Shown in pieces: positions 41,974 through 50,987 of a DNA stretch of 64,000 nucleotides (its first letter is position 1; every line of letters starts with the position of its first letter). The stretch spans positions 62,001 through 126,000 of the forward strand of contig CACNCK010000002.1 in the NCBI GenBank assembly GCA_902618945.1, given 5' to 3'. A program made the translations under genes and the position numbers. Source of the DNA: an uncultured SAR86 cluster bacterium. Its GTDB lineage: Bacteria > Pseudomonadota > Gammaproteobacteria > Magnimaribacterales > Magnimaribacteraceae. Under the pieces are notes generated by a model. That model was not told where the DNA came from, did not search any database, and saw nothing but the letters and a program-made list of their open reading frames with translations.

Positions 41974-42768
41974 TATATCAAAAAAATCTAATGAATTCAT
42001 ATAAATAGCTGAAAAAACTAATTCTTCACTTTCTCTTCTAAACTCTGATACCTTTCTTGCGATATGATTCAAGTACTTGGGTTCATTTCTGGAGGATTTA
42101 TCAATGTCCATATCTCTAGGTAGTAAATATGGAGCATCCGTCTCTATCATTAATTTTTCTAGTGGTATTTGAGAAATTAGCTCTTCTAGATGCTTACCTC
42201 TTCTTTCATCACATAACCAGCCAGTTATTCCTATGTAGAATCCCATGTCGAGGTATTTCTTCAAAGCTTCCTCTGTTCCTGTGAAACAATGCACAACACT
42301 CTTAGGTAAATCTTTTAAGTATAAAGATGTAATTTCAACAAATTTTTCATGGGCGTCTCTCTCATGTAAGAATAATGGTTTATTTAATTCAATGGACAAC
42401 TCGAGATGGGCTTCAAAACTCTTTTGTTGATCTTCCGGGGAAGAAAAATTTCTATTAAAATCTAAACCCGTTTCTCCTATCGACTTAACTAAATCATTTT
42501 TTAATAAATCTTTAATTTCACTAAAGGCAGAAGTTGAATATTCCTTTGCATTATGTGGATGTATTCCAGCGGTAGAAATACAAGTTTTGGGATATCTCTG
42601 AGTAATCTCGAAGGCTTCTAAGCTATCTTTAACTGAAGATCCGGTGACTGATAATCTTTTTACCCCAAGTTTACTTGCTTCAGTTATTACAGAATCTAAG
42701 TCTTTCGTAAAAGACTCATGTGTCAAATTGGCTCCGATATCAAAAAATTGTTCTTGAACTAGTGGCAT
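41965..42768 (-). CDS. tatD: TatD family metal-dependent deoxyribonuclease
   Basis: 267 residues. Metal-site motifs of the TatD amidohydrolase-like barrel are FFDIGANLTHESF, STAGIHPHNAKEY, SIGETGLDFNRNF, LFLHERDAHE, SVVHCFTGTEE and MIETDAPYLLPRD. TatD is a 3'-5' exonuclease implicated in DNA repair and fragmentation. The usual first motif is FxDxHxHL; here the first His is replaced (GANLTH), as in E. coli TatD itself (MFDIGVNLTSSQF, recalled), so this supports true TatD over YcfH or YjjV. Confidence 0.93.
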   Translation of the reverse strand: MPLVQEQFFDIGANLTHESFTKDLDSVITEASKLGVKRLSVTGSSVKDSLEAFEITQRYPKTCISTAGIHPHNAKEYSTSAFSEIKDLLKNDLVKSIGETGLDFNRNFSSPEDQQKSFEAHLELSIELNKPLFLHERDAHEKFVEITSLYLKDLPKSVVHCFTGTEEALKKYLDMGFYIGITGWLCDERRGKHLEELISQIPLEKLMIETDAPYLLPRDMDIDKSSRNEPKYLNHIARKVSEFRRESEELVFSAIYMNSLDFFDISV

Positions 42769-42810
42769 TATGAGCTCTATTATAAAACAGTATATTTTTT
42801 AGGGGGAGAT

Positions 42811-44034
42811 ATGAGCGGACCATTTAAAGGAGTTAGAGTACTTGAATTAACTTCTACAGTATCAGGACCTTTTGCTGGAATGATGCTTGCTGATCAAGGC
42901 GCTGAGGTTATTAAGATTGAACCACCCGGTATAGGAGATCTTGCTAGATTCATGGGAACTATTAAAGATGGAATGGGTGCTATGTTTTCTACTCTTAACA
43001 GAAACAAGAAGTGTATATGTTTAGACTTCAAAAACGAAGAAGACCTGTCAGTCTTAATGCAACTTGTTTCAACAGCTGATGTGTTAGTTGAAAATTATAG
43101 ACCAGGTATTGTTAAAAAACTTGGAATTGATTATGAGACTTTAAAAAAAATTAAACCTGATTTGATATATTGCTCCATATCAGGTTACGGACAGTCAGGG
43201 CCTTATAAAGAAAAGAAAGTATATGATCCATTGATCCAAGGAACAGTAGGCATTCCTCATGCTCAAAATAGTGAATTTCCAGAATTGATAAGAACAATTA
43301 TTTATGACAAGGTCACTGGATTAACGAGCGCTCAAGCAATTTCGGCCGCTCTTTATCAGAAAGCTAATGGCGAAGGTGGTCAGTATCTGCCAGTATCAAT
43401 GATGGAATCAGCTCTCTACTATAATTGGCCCGATTTAATGATGAACTATACATTTGAGGAGGGTGGTATAAATTTAGGTGAACTAGCAGATTTATTTGAG
43501 GTTTATGAAACTAAAGACGGAGGAGTGGTTCTAATAATTATTGCAAATGATGAAGTATTCACAAAATTTTGTGAAGTTTTTAGCCTCTCATTACACCATG
43601 ATGAAAAGTACAATAATCTTGTCTCTAGAATAGTTAATAAAGAAGAATTAACTAAGGAAATAAATAAAATTACTAGGAATTTATCTAGCAAAGAACTCGA
43701 AGATAAAATGGATAATGAAGGAATCTCGGCTTCAATTTGTAATAATTTAAACGAAGTTCATCTTGATCCTCAGGTAATTGAACAAGGTTCGATTGTTGAA
43801 ATAGACCATCCTGAATTGGGTAAAATGAGAATGCCAAAACCACCAGCTAACTTAAAAGGGCAAAAAGAGTTTCCGCGAACTCTGGCGCCTATCTTAGGCT
43901 TTGATAATAGGCAAATCTTGGAAGAGCTTAAGATTGAAAATGATATAATAGACAGAATGGAAGAAAGAGAGAATCAAAACAGGATGTTGATAAAAGCAAT
44001 GATGGATGCTCAAAATCAATCCCAAAATGGTTAA
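42811..44034 (+). CDS. CaiB/BaiF family III CoA-transferase
   Basis: 407 residues. Start ATG 42811 follows GGGGGAG. It has VRVLELTSTVSGPFAGMMLADQGAEVIKIEPP, RPGIVKKLGIDYETL and CSISGYGQSGPY, followed by the catalytic Asp in KVYDPLIQG, corresponding to Frc Asp169. Unlike the gene at 40619 it has the transferase Asp pattern and no racemase His-Asp pair, so a CoA-transfer reaction between an acyl-CoA and a free acid is more likely. The last 25 residues are Gln/Asn-rich and look disordered. It overlaps the next small membrane-protein gene. Substrates unknown. Confidence 0.88.
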   Translation: MSGPFKGVRVLELTSTVSGPFAGMMLADQGAEVIKIEPPGIGDLARFMGTIKDGMGAMFSTLNRNKKCICLDFKNEEDLSVLMQLVSTADVLVENYRPGIVKKLGIDYETLKKIKPDLIYCSISGYGQSGPYKEKKVYDPLIQGTVGIPHAQNSEFPELIRTIIYDKVTGLTSAQAISAALYQKANGEGGQYLPVSMMESALYYNWPDLMMNYTFEEGGINLGELADLFEVYETKDGGVVLIIIANDEVFTKFCEVFSLSLHHDEKYNNLVSRIVNKEELTKEINKITRNLSSKELEDKMDNEGISASICNNLNEVHLDPQVIEQGSIVEIDHPELGKMRMPKPPANLKGQKEFPRTLAPILGFDNRQILEELKIENDIIDRMEERENQNRMLIKAMMDAQNQSQNG

Positions 44035-44485
44035 AACGTTCTTTGATTTACTACTGACTGCTATAGTCGTGACTATTCTTGTTGTAGTCGTATCCACATC
44101 TAGCAATCTTTTATGGCTCAACTCTATGAATATGCCGATTGATTTTAGTTTAGTTACCTCTACTTTCTTAAAAGATGTAGTTGGTATGAACTTTAACTCT
44201 CAGATACCACTCTATTTGCTAATTTCAATACCCTTGATTCTATTTTTATTTAGTACAAAACTAATATCTAAGAGATTTTTGTTAAATAGAGTATTTCCTT
44301 ATGTTCTTGCCGGAGGATTGTCTATGCTCTTTTTGATGATTCTCTTGCCATTTGCTCTTGATAACTTGGAACCTATATCTGGATCAAGAACAAATATTGG
44401 AAAGTTATGTATGACAATATGCGGATGCCTCGGTGGATATTTATATGGTTTTAGACAAATAAGGAAAGATGATAATGAGATATAG
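44027..44485 (+). CDS. small membrane protein of unknown function
   Basis: The track starts at 44006, but the internal ATG at 44027 (MVKTFFDLLL) starts directly with a membrane segment and is the better choice, giving about 152 residues. Four hydrophobic helices are visible: TAIVVTILVVVV, IPLYLLISIPLILFLF, VLAGGLSMLFLMILLPFAL and a weaker one around MTICGCLGGYLYGF. The C-terminus is charged (RQIRKDDNEI). I recognise no family. It overlaps the CoA-transferase 3' end and the sugar dehydrogenase 5' end, so it is co-transcribed. Confidence 0.75.
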   Translation: MVKTFFDLLLTAIVVTILVVVVSTSSNLLWLNSMNMPIDFSLVTSTFLKDVVGMNFNSQIPLYLLISIPLILFLFSTKLISKRFLLNRVFPYVLAGGLSMLFLMILLPFALDNLEPISGSRTNIGKLCMTICGCLGGYLYGFRQIRKDDNEI

Positions 44486-45572
44486 TCAACCTACGTTAAT
44501 TTTAGTGATATCAATTATATCTCTCTTTCTCAGATCTGAAGAGGTTAATTACAATTACACAATAATTGCTGAAGGACTTGATAGGCCTTGGAGTCTTGCT
44601 GTAATCGATGATGAAAATATTATTTTTACAGAGTTATCGGGAAACTTAAGACAGATAAAAGATGGCAAGTTACTTTCTGCTCCAGTAGCCGGTACACCTG
44701 AGGTGCTTTTCAAAGGACAAGGCGGTATGTCAGGAGTCGTTTTAGATCCGAATTTTCAAAACAATAAAGTTTTGTATTTGGCATTTTCTGCTCGTGATGT
44801 AGGGGTAAGAACTAATACTTTAAAAGTAGTCAGAGCAGTTCTTTCCAATAATGAGCTTAGAGATGTTAGTGAAATCTTCAGTGCCTTTCCTTCGCGAAAT
44901 ACCGCTCTTCACTATGGAGCTAAAATGGTGTTTATGGATGACGGCACTTTGCTAATTACTAATGGTGATGGTTTTAACTACCGTGAGAAGGCTCAGTCAT
45001 TAGATAACCATTTTGGGAAAATTGTAAGGATAAATTCAGATGGTTCTTTGCCAGCAGATAATCCATTTTCAGATGATCCAAATGCTCTTCCTGAGATCTG
45101 GTCTTATGGACATAGAAACCCCCAAGGCATAATAAATTACAAAGGTGAGATTTATGGGTTAGAGCATGGTCCAATGGGTGGAGATGAAATAAATGTTATT
45201 AAACCAGGGAATAATTATGGTTGGCCTGCCATAACTTATGGCAAGGATTATAACGGTTCGATCATTTCTCCATTTACTGAGATGAAGGGAATGGAACAAC
45301 CAATTAAATACTGGGTACCATCTATAGCACCTTCTGGAATGATGCTTTATGACAAAGACTTATTTCCTGAATGGAAAGGAAGTATATTTGTCTCTTCAAT
45401 GAAACCTGGAAGCGTTAGAAGATTGGAGCTTAAAGAGAATAAGATTACTCAAGAACATATAATTTTCGATGATTTAAGCAGGATTCGTGATATTGCATTC
45501 CTCCCAAATGGCTCAATACTTCTGGCGACTGATGGAAGTGGAGGAGAAATAATAAGTGTGCAACCAAATTAA
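44475..45572 (+). CDS. periplasmic PQQ-dependent aldose sugar dehydrogenase (YliI-like)
   Basis: About 365 residues from ATG 44475, with an N-terminal signal peptide (PTLILVISIISLFL). The six-bladed propeller of soluble sugar dehydrogenases is indicated by GLDRPWSLAVIDDENIIFTE, GQGGMSGVVLDPNFQ, ITNGDGFNYREKAQ, WSYGHRNPQGI and GLEHGPMGGDEINVIKPGNNYGW. These carry the PQQ- and calcium-binding region of the E. coli YliI/Asd family. It oxidises aldoses to lactones in the periplasm. No PQQ synthesis genes are in the window, so PQQ may be made elsewhere or scavenged. It overlaps the previous gene by about 11 bases and is 9 bases before the next. Confidence 0.93.
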   Translation: MRYSQPTLILVISIISLFLRSEEVNYNYTIIAEGLDRPWSLAVIDDENIIFTELSGNLRQIKDGKLLSAPVAGTPEVLFKGQGGMSGVVLDPNFQNNKVLYLAFSARDVGVRTNTLKVVRAVLSNNELRDVSEIFSAFPSRNTALHYGAKMVFMDDGTLLITNGDGFNYREKAQSLDNHFGKIVRINSDGSLPADNPFSDDPNALPEIWSYGHRNPQGIINYKGEIYGLEHGPMGGDEINVIKPGNNYGWPAITYGKDYNGSIISPFTEMKGMEQPIKYWVPSIAPSGMMLYDKDLFPEWKGSIFVSSMKPGSVRRLELKENKITQEHIIFDDLSRIRDIAFLPNGSILLATDGSGGEIISVQPN

Positions 45573-45581
45573 GGAAAGAAT

Positions 45582-45956
45582 ATGTGGGCAAGGATAATTC
45601 CTGGAATCATAGGTTCAATTATGATGTTAATCGCTTTTAATTGGATAATTGATCCATCCTCAGCTGCTGCAGGCTTATCCATGTCTTTATTGCAAGGAGA
45701 AGGCGGTAATACTCAAATAGGTGATTTCACCTCTTTCTTTTTTACTGCTGGAATCATGGCCATCATAGGTGCTTATAGAAATGAGCATATATGGATTTAT
45801 GCTACTGTTTGTCTTCTGGGCTCAGCGGCTATATTTAGAATTTATGCAGGTCTTATGCACGGAACAGAATTCTTAACGTCAGCGATTTTTTTCGAAATCT
45901 TGACCTCTATATTATTAATAATCAGTATAAAAAAGATTAGATCAACAAATCAATAA
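45582..45956 (+). CDS. DUF4345-like small membrane protein
   Basis: 124 residues with four hydrophobic segments: RIIPGIIGSIMMLIAFNWII, FTSFFFTAGIMAIIGA, IYATVCLLGSAAIFRIYAGL and FFEILTSILLIISI. The spacing and the GAYR-x-H pattern resemble DUF4345 proteins, whose function is unknown. The call is made from memory of the family. It follows the sugar dehydrogenase by 9 bases and is probably in the same operon. The 115 bases after it hold the MoxR promoter region. Confidence 0.6.
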   Translation: MWARIIPGIIGSIMMLIAFNWIIDPSSAAAGLSMSLLQGEGGNTQIGDFTSFFFTAGIMAIIGAYRNEHIWIYATVCLLGSAAIFRIYAGLMHGTEFLTSAIFFEILTSILLIISIKKIRSTNQ

Positions 45957-46030
45957 GCTTGTCAGTTCATAAATAACAATACTAAGATATTGGTAGATTT
46001 AACTCTAAAAAGTTGGTTAGCGATTTTTTT

Positions 46031-46048
46031 ACTTTGTGATAAAGTCAC
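46031..46048. promoter_or_regulatory. overlapping dyads upstream of moxR-like gene
   Basis: Two overlapping inverted repeats, ACTTT-GTGAT-AAAGT and GTGA-TAAAG-TCAC, lie 24 bases before the ATG of the AAA ATPase gene. The second resembles a CRP half-site pair, but its spacer is 5 rather than 6. It is a possible operator for the MoxR/VWA unit; no direct evidence. Confidence 0.3.
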
Positions 46049-46071
46049 GATAAATCTAAAAAGGAATAAAT

Positions 46072-46926
46072 ATGAAATTTAAAGGGACTGATTCTTATAT
46101 CTCAACTGAAGATCTTAGTATGGCAGTGAATGCCGCAATAGAGCTTGAAAAGCCATTACTAATTAAAGGAGAGCCAGGAACTGGCAAAACTATGCTAGCT
46201 GAGCAAGTTGCCGAATCACTCAATATGCCATTAATTGAGTGGCATATAAAATCTACTACGAAAGCTAGACAAGGTCTTTATGAATATGATGCTGTCACAA
46301 GACTAAGGGATTCACAACTTGGGGATGAACGAGTTAAAGATATCTCTAACTATATTCAAAAAGGAAAAATGTGGGAGGCTTTTACCTCCGATGAAAGAGC
46401 AGTTTTGCTTGTTGATGAAATTGATAAGGCAGATATAGAGTTTCCAAATGACTTATTACAAGAGATAGATCGTATGGAGTTTTATGTTTATGAGACTAAA
46501 GAGACAATTAAAGCGGTTCAAAGACCTTTAGTAATCATTACTAGCAATAATGAGAAAGAACTTCCTGATGCTTTCCTTAGAAGATGTTTCTTCCACTATA
46601 TCAACTTCCCAGATAGACCCACAATGGAAAAAATTGTAAAAGTCCATCATCCTAAGGTTAAGAAAAATTTAGTAAAAGATGCTTTAGAAATTTTCTTTGA
46701 TATAAGAAAGGTACCAGGAATGAAGAAAAAACCTTCTACTTCAGAATTGATCGATTGGTTAAAGCTACTAATGGCTGATGACATTCCTGATGAAATTTTT
46801 AAAAATAGAGATACCTCTAAAGCAATACCACCTTTATATGGCGCACTTGTGAAAAATGAACAAGATGTTCAATTACTCGAAAGATTAGCATTTATGGCTA
46901 GAAGAGAAGGTAATACTAATTCTTAA
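46072..46926 (+). CDS. MoxR-type AAA+ ATPase
   Basis: 284 residues. It has Walker A KGEPGTGKTMLAE, Walker B AVLLVDEIDKAD, sensor 1 VIITSNNEKELPDAFLRRC with arginine finger, and a C-terminal helical lid. IEWHIKSTTKARQGLYEYD is typical of the CoxD-like MoxR subgroup. MoxR ATPases act with VWA proteins as chaperones in cofactor or metal-centre assembly. Here the VWA (CoxE-like) gene follows with a one-base overlap (TAATG), the standard pairing. No CO dehydrogenase or other obvious client is adjacent, so the client is unknown. Confidence 0.93.
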   Translation: MKFKGTDSYISTEDLSMAVNAAIELEKPLLIKGEPGTGKTMLAEQVAESLNMPLIEWHIKSTTKARQGLYEYDAVTRLRDSQLGDERVKDISNYIQKGKMWEAFTSDERAVLLVDEIDKADIEFPNDLLQEIDRMEFYVYETKETIKAVQRPLVIITSNNEKELPDAFLRRCFFHYINFPDRPTMEKIVKVHHPKVKKNLVKDALEIFFDIRKVPGMKKKPSTSELIDWLKLLMADDIPDEIFKNRDTSKAIPPLYGALVKNEQDVQLLERLAFMARREGNTNS

Positions 46927-48101
46927 TGTTTATATCACTTTTTAATACTTTAAAAGCTACCGGAGTACCCTGTTCCTTAAGAGAACTATTAGACTTAATT
47001 TCTGCTGTAGATAAGAGGCTAGCTTTTGCAAATATAAATGAATTTTACTTCTTGAGTAGGGCTATTCTGGTGAAAGATGAAAAGCACTATGACAAATTCG
47101 ATAGAGCTTTTGATATTTACTTTAAAGGAATTGAAAGCATAGATGATATTTTAGAAATGTTAATTCCAGACGAATGGTTGAAAGCTGAATTTGAAAAACA
47201 CCTTACTGAAGAGGAACTAAAAGAAATTCAATCCTTAGGTGGTCTAGAGAAACTTCTTGAAGAGTTTAAGAAGAAACTTCAAGAACAAGAAGAGAGGCAT
47301 GAAGGCGGCAGCAAACAAATAGGAACCGGTGGCACTTCTCCATTTGGAAATTCTGGGGAGAATCCAGAAGGTATTAGAGTCGGTGGTGAGGGCGGAAAAG
47401 GAAAAGCGGCTAAAGTATGGGAAGCAAGAGATTTTAAAAATCTTGATGACGACGTTGAGCTCGGTACTAGAAACATGAAAGTTGCTCTCAGAAGACTCAG
47501 AAAGCTAATCCGAGACAGTGCTGATGAAGAGTTTGATCTAGACAATACCATCAGTTCTACTGCTAAAAAAGCAGGTCTATTAGATGTTAAATTTCGTCCT
47601 GAAAAGAGAAATGCTGTAAAAGTACTCGTTTTGTTTGATGTGGGCGGTTCTATGGATCCTCATATCAGAGTTTGTGAAGAATTATTTTCTGCAGCCAAAA
47701 CAGAATTTAAAAATTTAGAATATTTCTATTTCCATAACTTTATTTATGAGACTGTGTGGAAGGATAATAGAAGAAGGCAAAATGAAAGAGTTTATACGGA
47801 AGACATAATTCATAAGTATTCAGCTGACTATAAAATTATTTTCGTTGGAGATGCGACCATGGCTCCATATGAAATCACCAATCCTGGTGGAAGCATTGAG
47901 CATTGGAATGAAGAAGCAGGAGCTCTTTGGATGAAAAGAATGGTAGGTATCTATGACAAATTAGTCTGGTTAAACCCAGTGCCTCAAGAGCATTGGGAAT
48001 ATAGTGCTTCTGTTGAACTCACCAGAAGCCTTGTTGAAGACAATATGTTTCCTTTAACTATTAGGGGTCTCGAAGAGAGTATGGCTTATTTGAGTAAGTA
48101 A
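46926..48101 (+). CDS. VWA-domain protein, CoxE-like (COG3825)
   Basis: 391 residues. The N-terminal helical part (to about 120) is followed by a Gly/Glu-rich low-complexity linker (about 125-160: GGSKQIGTGGTSPFGN). The VWA domain has the MIDAS-like LFDVGGSMD, where the usual DxSxS is DVGGS, as is common in this family. Late motifs are FVGDATMAPYEI and KLVWLNPVPQEHW. It partners the MoxR ATPase whose gene overlaps by one base. Such pairs remodel or load metal enzymes. It is followed 3 bases later by yadG, but functional linkage to that transporter is doubtful. Confidence 0.92.
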   Translation: MFISLFNTLKATGVPCSLRELLDLISAVDKRLAFANINEFYFLSRAILVKDEKHYDKFDRAFDIYFKGIESIDDILEMLIPDEWLKAEFEKHLTEEELKEIQSLGGLEKLLEEFKKKLQEQEERHEGGSKQIGTGGTSPFGNSGENPEGIRVGGEGGKGKAAKVWEARDFKNLDDDVELGTRNMKVALRRLRKLIRDSADEEFDLDNTISSTAKKAGLLDVKFRPEKRNAVKVLVLFDVGGSMDPHIRVCEELFSAAKTEFKNLEYFYFHNFIYETVWKDNRRRQNERVYTEDIIHKYSADYKIIFVGDATMAPYEITNPGGSIEHWNEEAGALWMKRMVGIYDKLVWLNPVPQEHWEYSASVELTRSLVEDNMFPLTIRGLEESMAYLSK

Positions 48102-48104
48102 CTC

Positions 48105-49034
48105 ATGAAAGCCCTTTCCATCAATAACTTAAAGAAAGAATATGCTGGAGGCTTACAGGCCTTAAAAGGTATTGACTTAGAGGTTAGCCAAGGCGACTTT
48201 TTTGCACTTCTTGGACCAAATGGCGCAGGAAAGTCTACAACTATAGGAATTATAAGTTCGCTAGTTACTAAAACCTCAGGCCAAGTAAAAATTTTAGATA
48301 TAGATATTGATGAGAATCACTCGCTAGCAAAGAAGAAACTTGGTGTTGTAGGTCAAGAAGTTAATTTTAATCAATTCGAAAAGGTCGGCGATATCATTAG
48401 GAATCAAGCTGGTTATCATGGATTGAGTTTTAAAGACGCTAGAGAAAATGCTAAATATTATATGCAGAAGCTTGATATCTGGGATAAACGTAATGACCAA
48501 GCCAGAAAGCTTTCTGGGGGCATGAAAAGAAGGGTAATGGTTGCAAAAGCTTTAGTAAATAACCCTGAACTTCTAATATTAGATGAACCAACTGCTGGAG
48601 TGGATATTGAACTTCGCCGATCTCTTTGGGATTTTCTAACTGAAATCAATAATGAGGGAACTACTATAATCTTAACCACGCATTATCTTGAAGAAGCTGA
48701 GAGACTATGCAGGAACATAGCGATAATAGATTCAGGAGAGATCGTTGAAAATACAAGTATGCAAGAACTGTTAACACGCTTAGAAGAGGAAACATTTGTT
48801 TTCGATCTTAAAAACCCTTTACAAACACTTCCTAAAAATCTCGGCTACGCAGCTGTTTTAGAAAATCCTCAAAAACTAAAAATTACTATTGGAAAGGGCC
48901 AGGGTCTAAATACTATTTTTGAAGTTTTATCTGATTCCGGAATTCAAATATCAAGTATGAGAAATGATACAGGTCGTTTGGAAGAGCTATTCATGGGGTT
49001 GGTTGATTCAAACTTGAATGGAAGTGAAAGATGA
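48105..49034 (+). CDS. yadG: ABC-2 transporter ATP-binding protein, YadG orthologue
   Basis: 309 residues (E. coli YadG 308). It has Walker A LLGPNGAGKSTTIG, then IISSLVTKTSGQVKIL, signature LSGGMKRRVMVAKAL, Walker B LLILDEPTAGVD and the switch His in TTHYLEEAERL. The pattern EYAGGLQALKGIDLEV at the start matches YadG closely. Its 3' end overlaps yadH by 4 bases (ATGA). It energises an inner-membrane ABC-2 exporter whose cargo is not established; drug, polysaccharide or lipid are possible. Confidence 0.94.
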   Translation: MKALSINNLKKEYAGGLQALKGIDLEVSQGDFFALLGPNGAGKSTTIGIISSLVTKTSGQVKILDIDIDENHSLAKKKLGVVGQEVNFNQFEKVGDIIRNQAGYHGLSFKDARENAKYYMQKLDIWDKRNDQARKLSGGMKRRVMVAKALVNNPELLILDEPTAGVDIELRRSLWDFLTEINNEGTTIILTTHYLEEAERLCRNIAIIDSGEIVENTSMQELLTRLEEETFVFDLKNPLQTLPKNLGYAAVLENPQKLKITIGKGQGLNTIFEVLSDSGIQISSMRNDTGRLEELFMGLVDSNLNGSER

Positions 49035-49819
49035 CTCCTTTAGAGCAGTATAGAGCACTACTAACAATTATTTATAAAGAGATCCATAGATTTATGAGGA
49101 TTTGGACGCAAACTCTCATTCCACCAGCAATAATGATAATACTTTATTTTGTTATTTTTGGAACTCTTATTGGTAAAAGAATTGGACAAATGGGGGGCTT
49201 TGATTATATGCAATTTATGATCCCAGGTTTGATCATGATGTCTGTCATAAGTAATTCATATTCAAATGTCGTTTCCTCTTTTTTTGGTCAAAAGTTTGCG
49301 AGAAGTATTGAAGAGCTATTAATCACTCCATTACCACACTATCTAATTTTGCTAGGTTGGGTTCTTGGCGGAGTGGCTAGAGGACTTTTAGTTGGAGCAA
49401 TAGTAACCTTAGTGTCTCTGTGGTTTTATGATTTATCAGTAAGTAACTGGACTTTGAGCATATTTGTAGTGATTTCTACATCTATACTTTTTTCATTGGG
49501 AGGATTTTTAAATGCTCTATTTGCAGAGTCGTTTGATGATATATCAATTATTCCGACTTTTATAATGCAGCCTTTGATTTATCTCGGTGGGGTTTTCTAC
49601 TCTATTCAATTACTTCCTTCTTTTTGGCAGACAGTATCTCTAGCCAACCCAATTCTTTATATGATCAATGCTTTTAGATATTCTATTTTAGGAGCTTCAG
49701 ACTTAGAAGCTCTTGGTTTTTCAATAAACTCTGCAATTTTTATGATTATAGGATTTATAGTTCTATTTGCTTTTATTTGTTTATGGTTCCTACACAAAGG
49801 ACGTGGTATCAGAACTTAG
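49031..49819 (+). CDS. yadH: ABC-2 transporter permease, YadH orthologue
   Basis: 262 residues, six membrane helices. YadH landmarks are KEIHRFMRIWTQTLIPPAIMI, FGTLIGKRIG, DYMQFMIPGLIMMSVISNSY, FDDISIIPTFIMQPLIYLGGVFYS and a terminal RGRGIRT. It is translationally coupled to yadG through ATGA. Together they form an inner-membrane ABC-2 exporter. queF follows after 3 bases. Confidence 0.95.
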   Translation: MTPLEQYRALLTIIYKEIHRFMRIWTQTLIPPAIMIILYFVIFGTLIGKRIGQMGGFDYMQFMIPGLIMMSVISNSYSNVVSSFFGQKFARSIEELLITPLPHYLILLGWVLGGVARGLLVGAIVTLVSLWFYDLSVSNWTLSIFVVISTSILFSLGGFLNALFAESFDDISIIPTFIMQPLIYLGGVFYSIQLLPSFWQTVSLANPILYMINAFRYSILGASDLEALGFSINSAIFMIIGFIVLFAFICLWFLHKGRGIRT

Positions 49820-49822
49820 ATA

Positions 49823-50620
49823 ATGGTTAATACAATCCTAGGACAAGATTCAACTATTCCTTTACTGTATGATCCTTCGATCCTCTCACCAATGAGCAGG
49901 TTAGATTCAAGAATAAAAACTGGTTTAAATGAATTTCAAGATTTCCATGGAAGAGATTTTTGGACTTCCTATGAAACTTCATGGCTAAATAAAGATGGCA
50001 TACCCCAAAATAAAATTCTCAATATCTCTTATGATTGCAACTCAAAATTTTTTGTGGAGTCAAAATCTTTAAAGTTATATTTATATTCTTTTAACAACAA
50101 AAAGTTTAAATCTATAGATTCTCTAAGGAATCTAATAAAAGATGATTTAGAGAAAGCATTGAAAACTGATGTTGATGTTGATTTGAATAAGTTACCAAGA
50201 TCAATTACAGACAGCTCAACTTCGATAGACGAAGTATATTTAGATAAGATAGATTCTTACCCGAATTCTCAAGTAATCCAACCAGGAGAAAAGGAATACA
50301 CCAGCGAACATCTCTCATGCAGTCTTTTTAGAAGCTTATGTCCTGTTACCTCGCAGCCTGACTGGGCAACTATACATATTTCCTATAATGGAAACTCTAT
50401 TCAACATGAGGGACTTCTTCGGTATTTGCTTGCCTACCGAAATCACCAGGGATTCCATGAGGAGTGCGTAGAAAGAATTTTTACAGACTTATTGAAAAGG
50501 TGTAGATTAAAAGAACTTTCAGTAAGGGCAAATTTCCTTAGAAGAGGTGGAATCGAAATAAATCCAATCAGGACGACACCGAATTTTGATATTGAAATAA
50601 CAAGAGATATTAGACAATAA
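49823..50620 (+). CDS. queF: NADPH-dependent 7-cyano-7-deazaguanine reductase (QueF, long type)
   Basis: 265 residues, the duplicated-T-fold (YqfB/QueF type II) length. It has the QueF motif ESKSLKLYLYSFNN for NADPH binding and the catalytic Cys region SLCPVTSQPDW, with Asp in PDW protonating the substrate. EECVERIFTDLL and RGGIEINPIRT are the C-terminal substrate residues. It reduces preQ0 to preQ1 in queuosine tRNA synthesis in the cytoplasm. It is co-directional with yadGH and slyX. Confidence 0.97.
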   Translation: MVNTILGQDSTIPLLYDPSILSPMSRLDSRIKTGLNEFQDFHGRDFWTSYETSWLNKDGIPQNKILNISYDCNSKFFVESKSLKLYLYSFNNKKFKSIDSLRNLIKDDLEKALKTDVDVDLNKLPRSITDSSTSIDEVYLDKIDSYPNSQVIQPGEKEYTSEHLSCSLFRSLCPVTSQPDWATIHISYNGNSIQHEGLLRYLLAYRNHQGFHEECVERIFTDLLKRCRLKELSVRANFLRRGGIEINPIRTTPNFDIEITRDIRQ

Positions 50621-50630
50621 ACTTTTATAG

Positions 50631-50831
50631 ATGAAAGATTTAGAGGGTAAAAGATTGAATGAGTTGGAAGCAAGAGCAACATTTCAAGAAGATACCATAG
50701 AAAAGCTAAGTAAAGAATTAAGCATTCAACAGAAAGAAATTATTCAGTTAAAAGACGAAATAAAGTCTTTAAAAGAATCTTTCGTAAAGAACATTATTGA
50801 AGATACAACTGAGAAACCACCTCATTACTGA
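50631..50831 (+). CDS. slyX: SlyX family protein
   Basis: 66 residues, almost entirely a coiled coil (LEARATFQEDTIEKLSKELS then QQKEIIQLKDEIKSL), ending in PPHY, the conserved SlyX tail. Function unknown in the family. It lies 10 bases after queF and before tRNA-Ser. Confidence 0.92.
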   Translation: MKDLEGKRLNELEARATFQEDTIEKLSKELSIQQKEIIQLKDEIKSLKESFVKNIIEDTTEKPPHY

Positions 50832-50865
50832 TAAACAATTTGTTTTTCAGAGATTTATAAAACAA

Positions 50866-50871
50866 TATAAT
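50866..50871 (+). promoter_or_regulatory. -10 element of tRNA-Ser
   Basis: Perfect TATAAT ending 14 bases before the mature tRNA 5' end. No convincing -35 is visible at 17-base spacing (T-rich). Confidence 0.6.
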
Positions 50872-50885
50872 GCCGATAGAAAAAA

Positions 50886-50975
50886 GGAGAGATGGCAGAG
50901 TGGTCGAATGCGCACGCTTGGAAAGCGTGTAAGGTGTCAAAGCCTTCGAGGGTTCGAATCCCTCTCTCTCCGCCA
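50886..50975 (+). tRNA. tRNA-Ser(GGA)
   Basis: 90-nt class II tRNA with encoded CCA. Acceptor stem GGAGAGA / TCTCTCC, anticodon stem CACGC / GCGTG enclosing TTGGAAA with anticodon GGA. It has the long variable arm (TAAGGTGTCAAAGCCTT) expected of serine tRNAs and T-loop GTTCGAATC. Confidence 0.97.
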
Positions 50976-50987
50976 TCATAAAATTAT

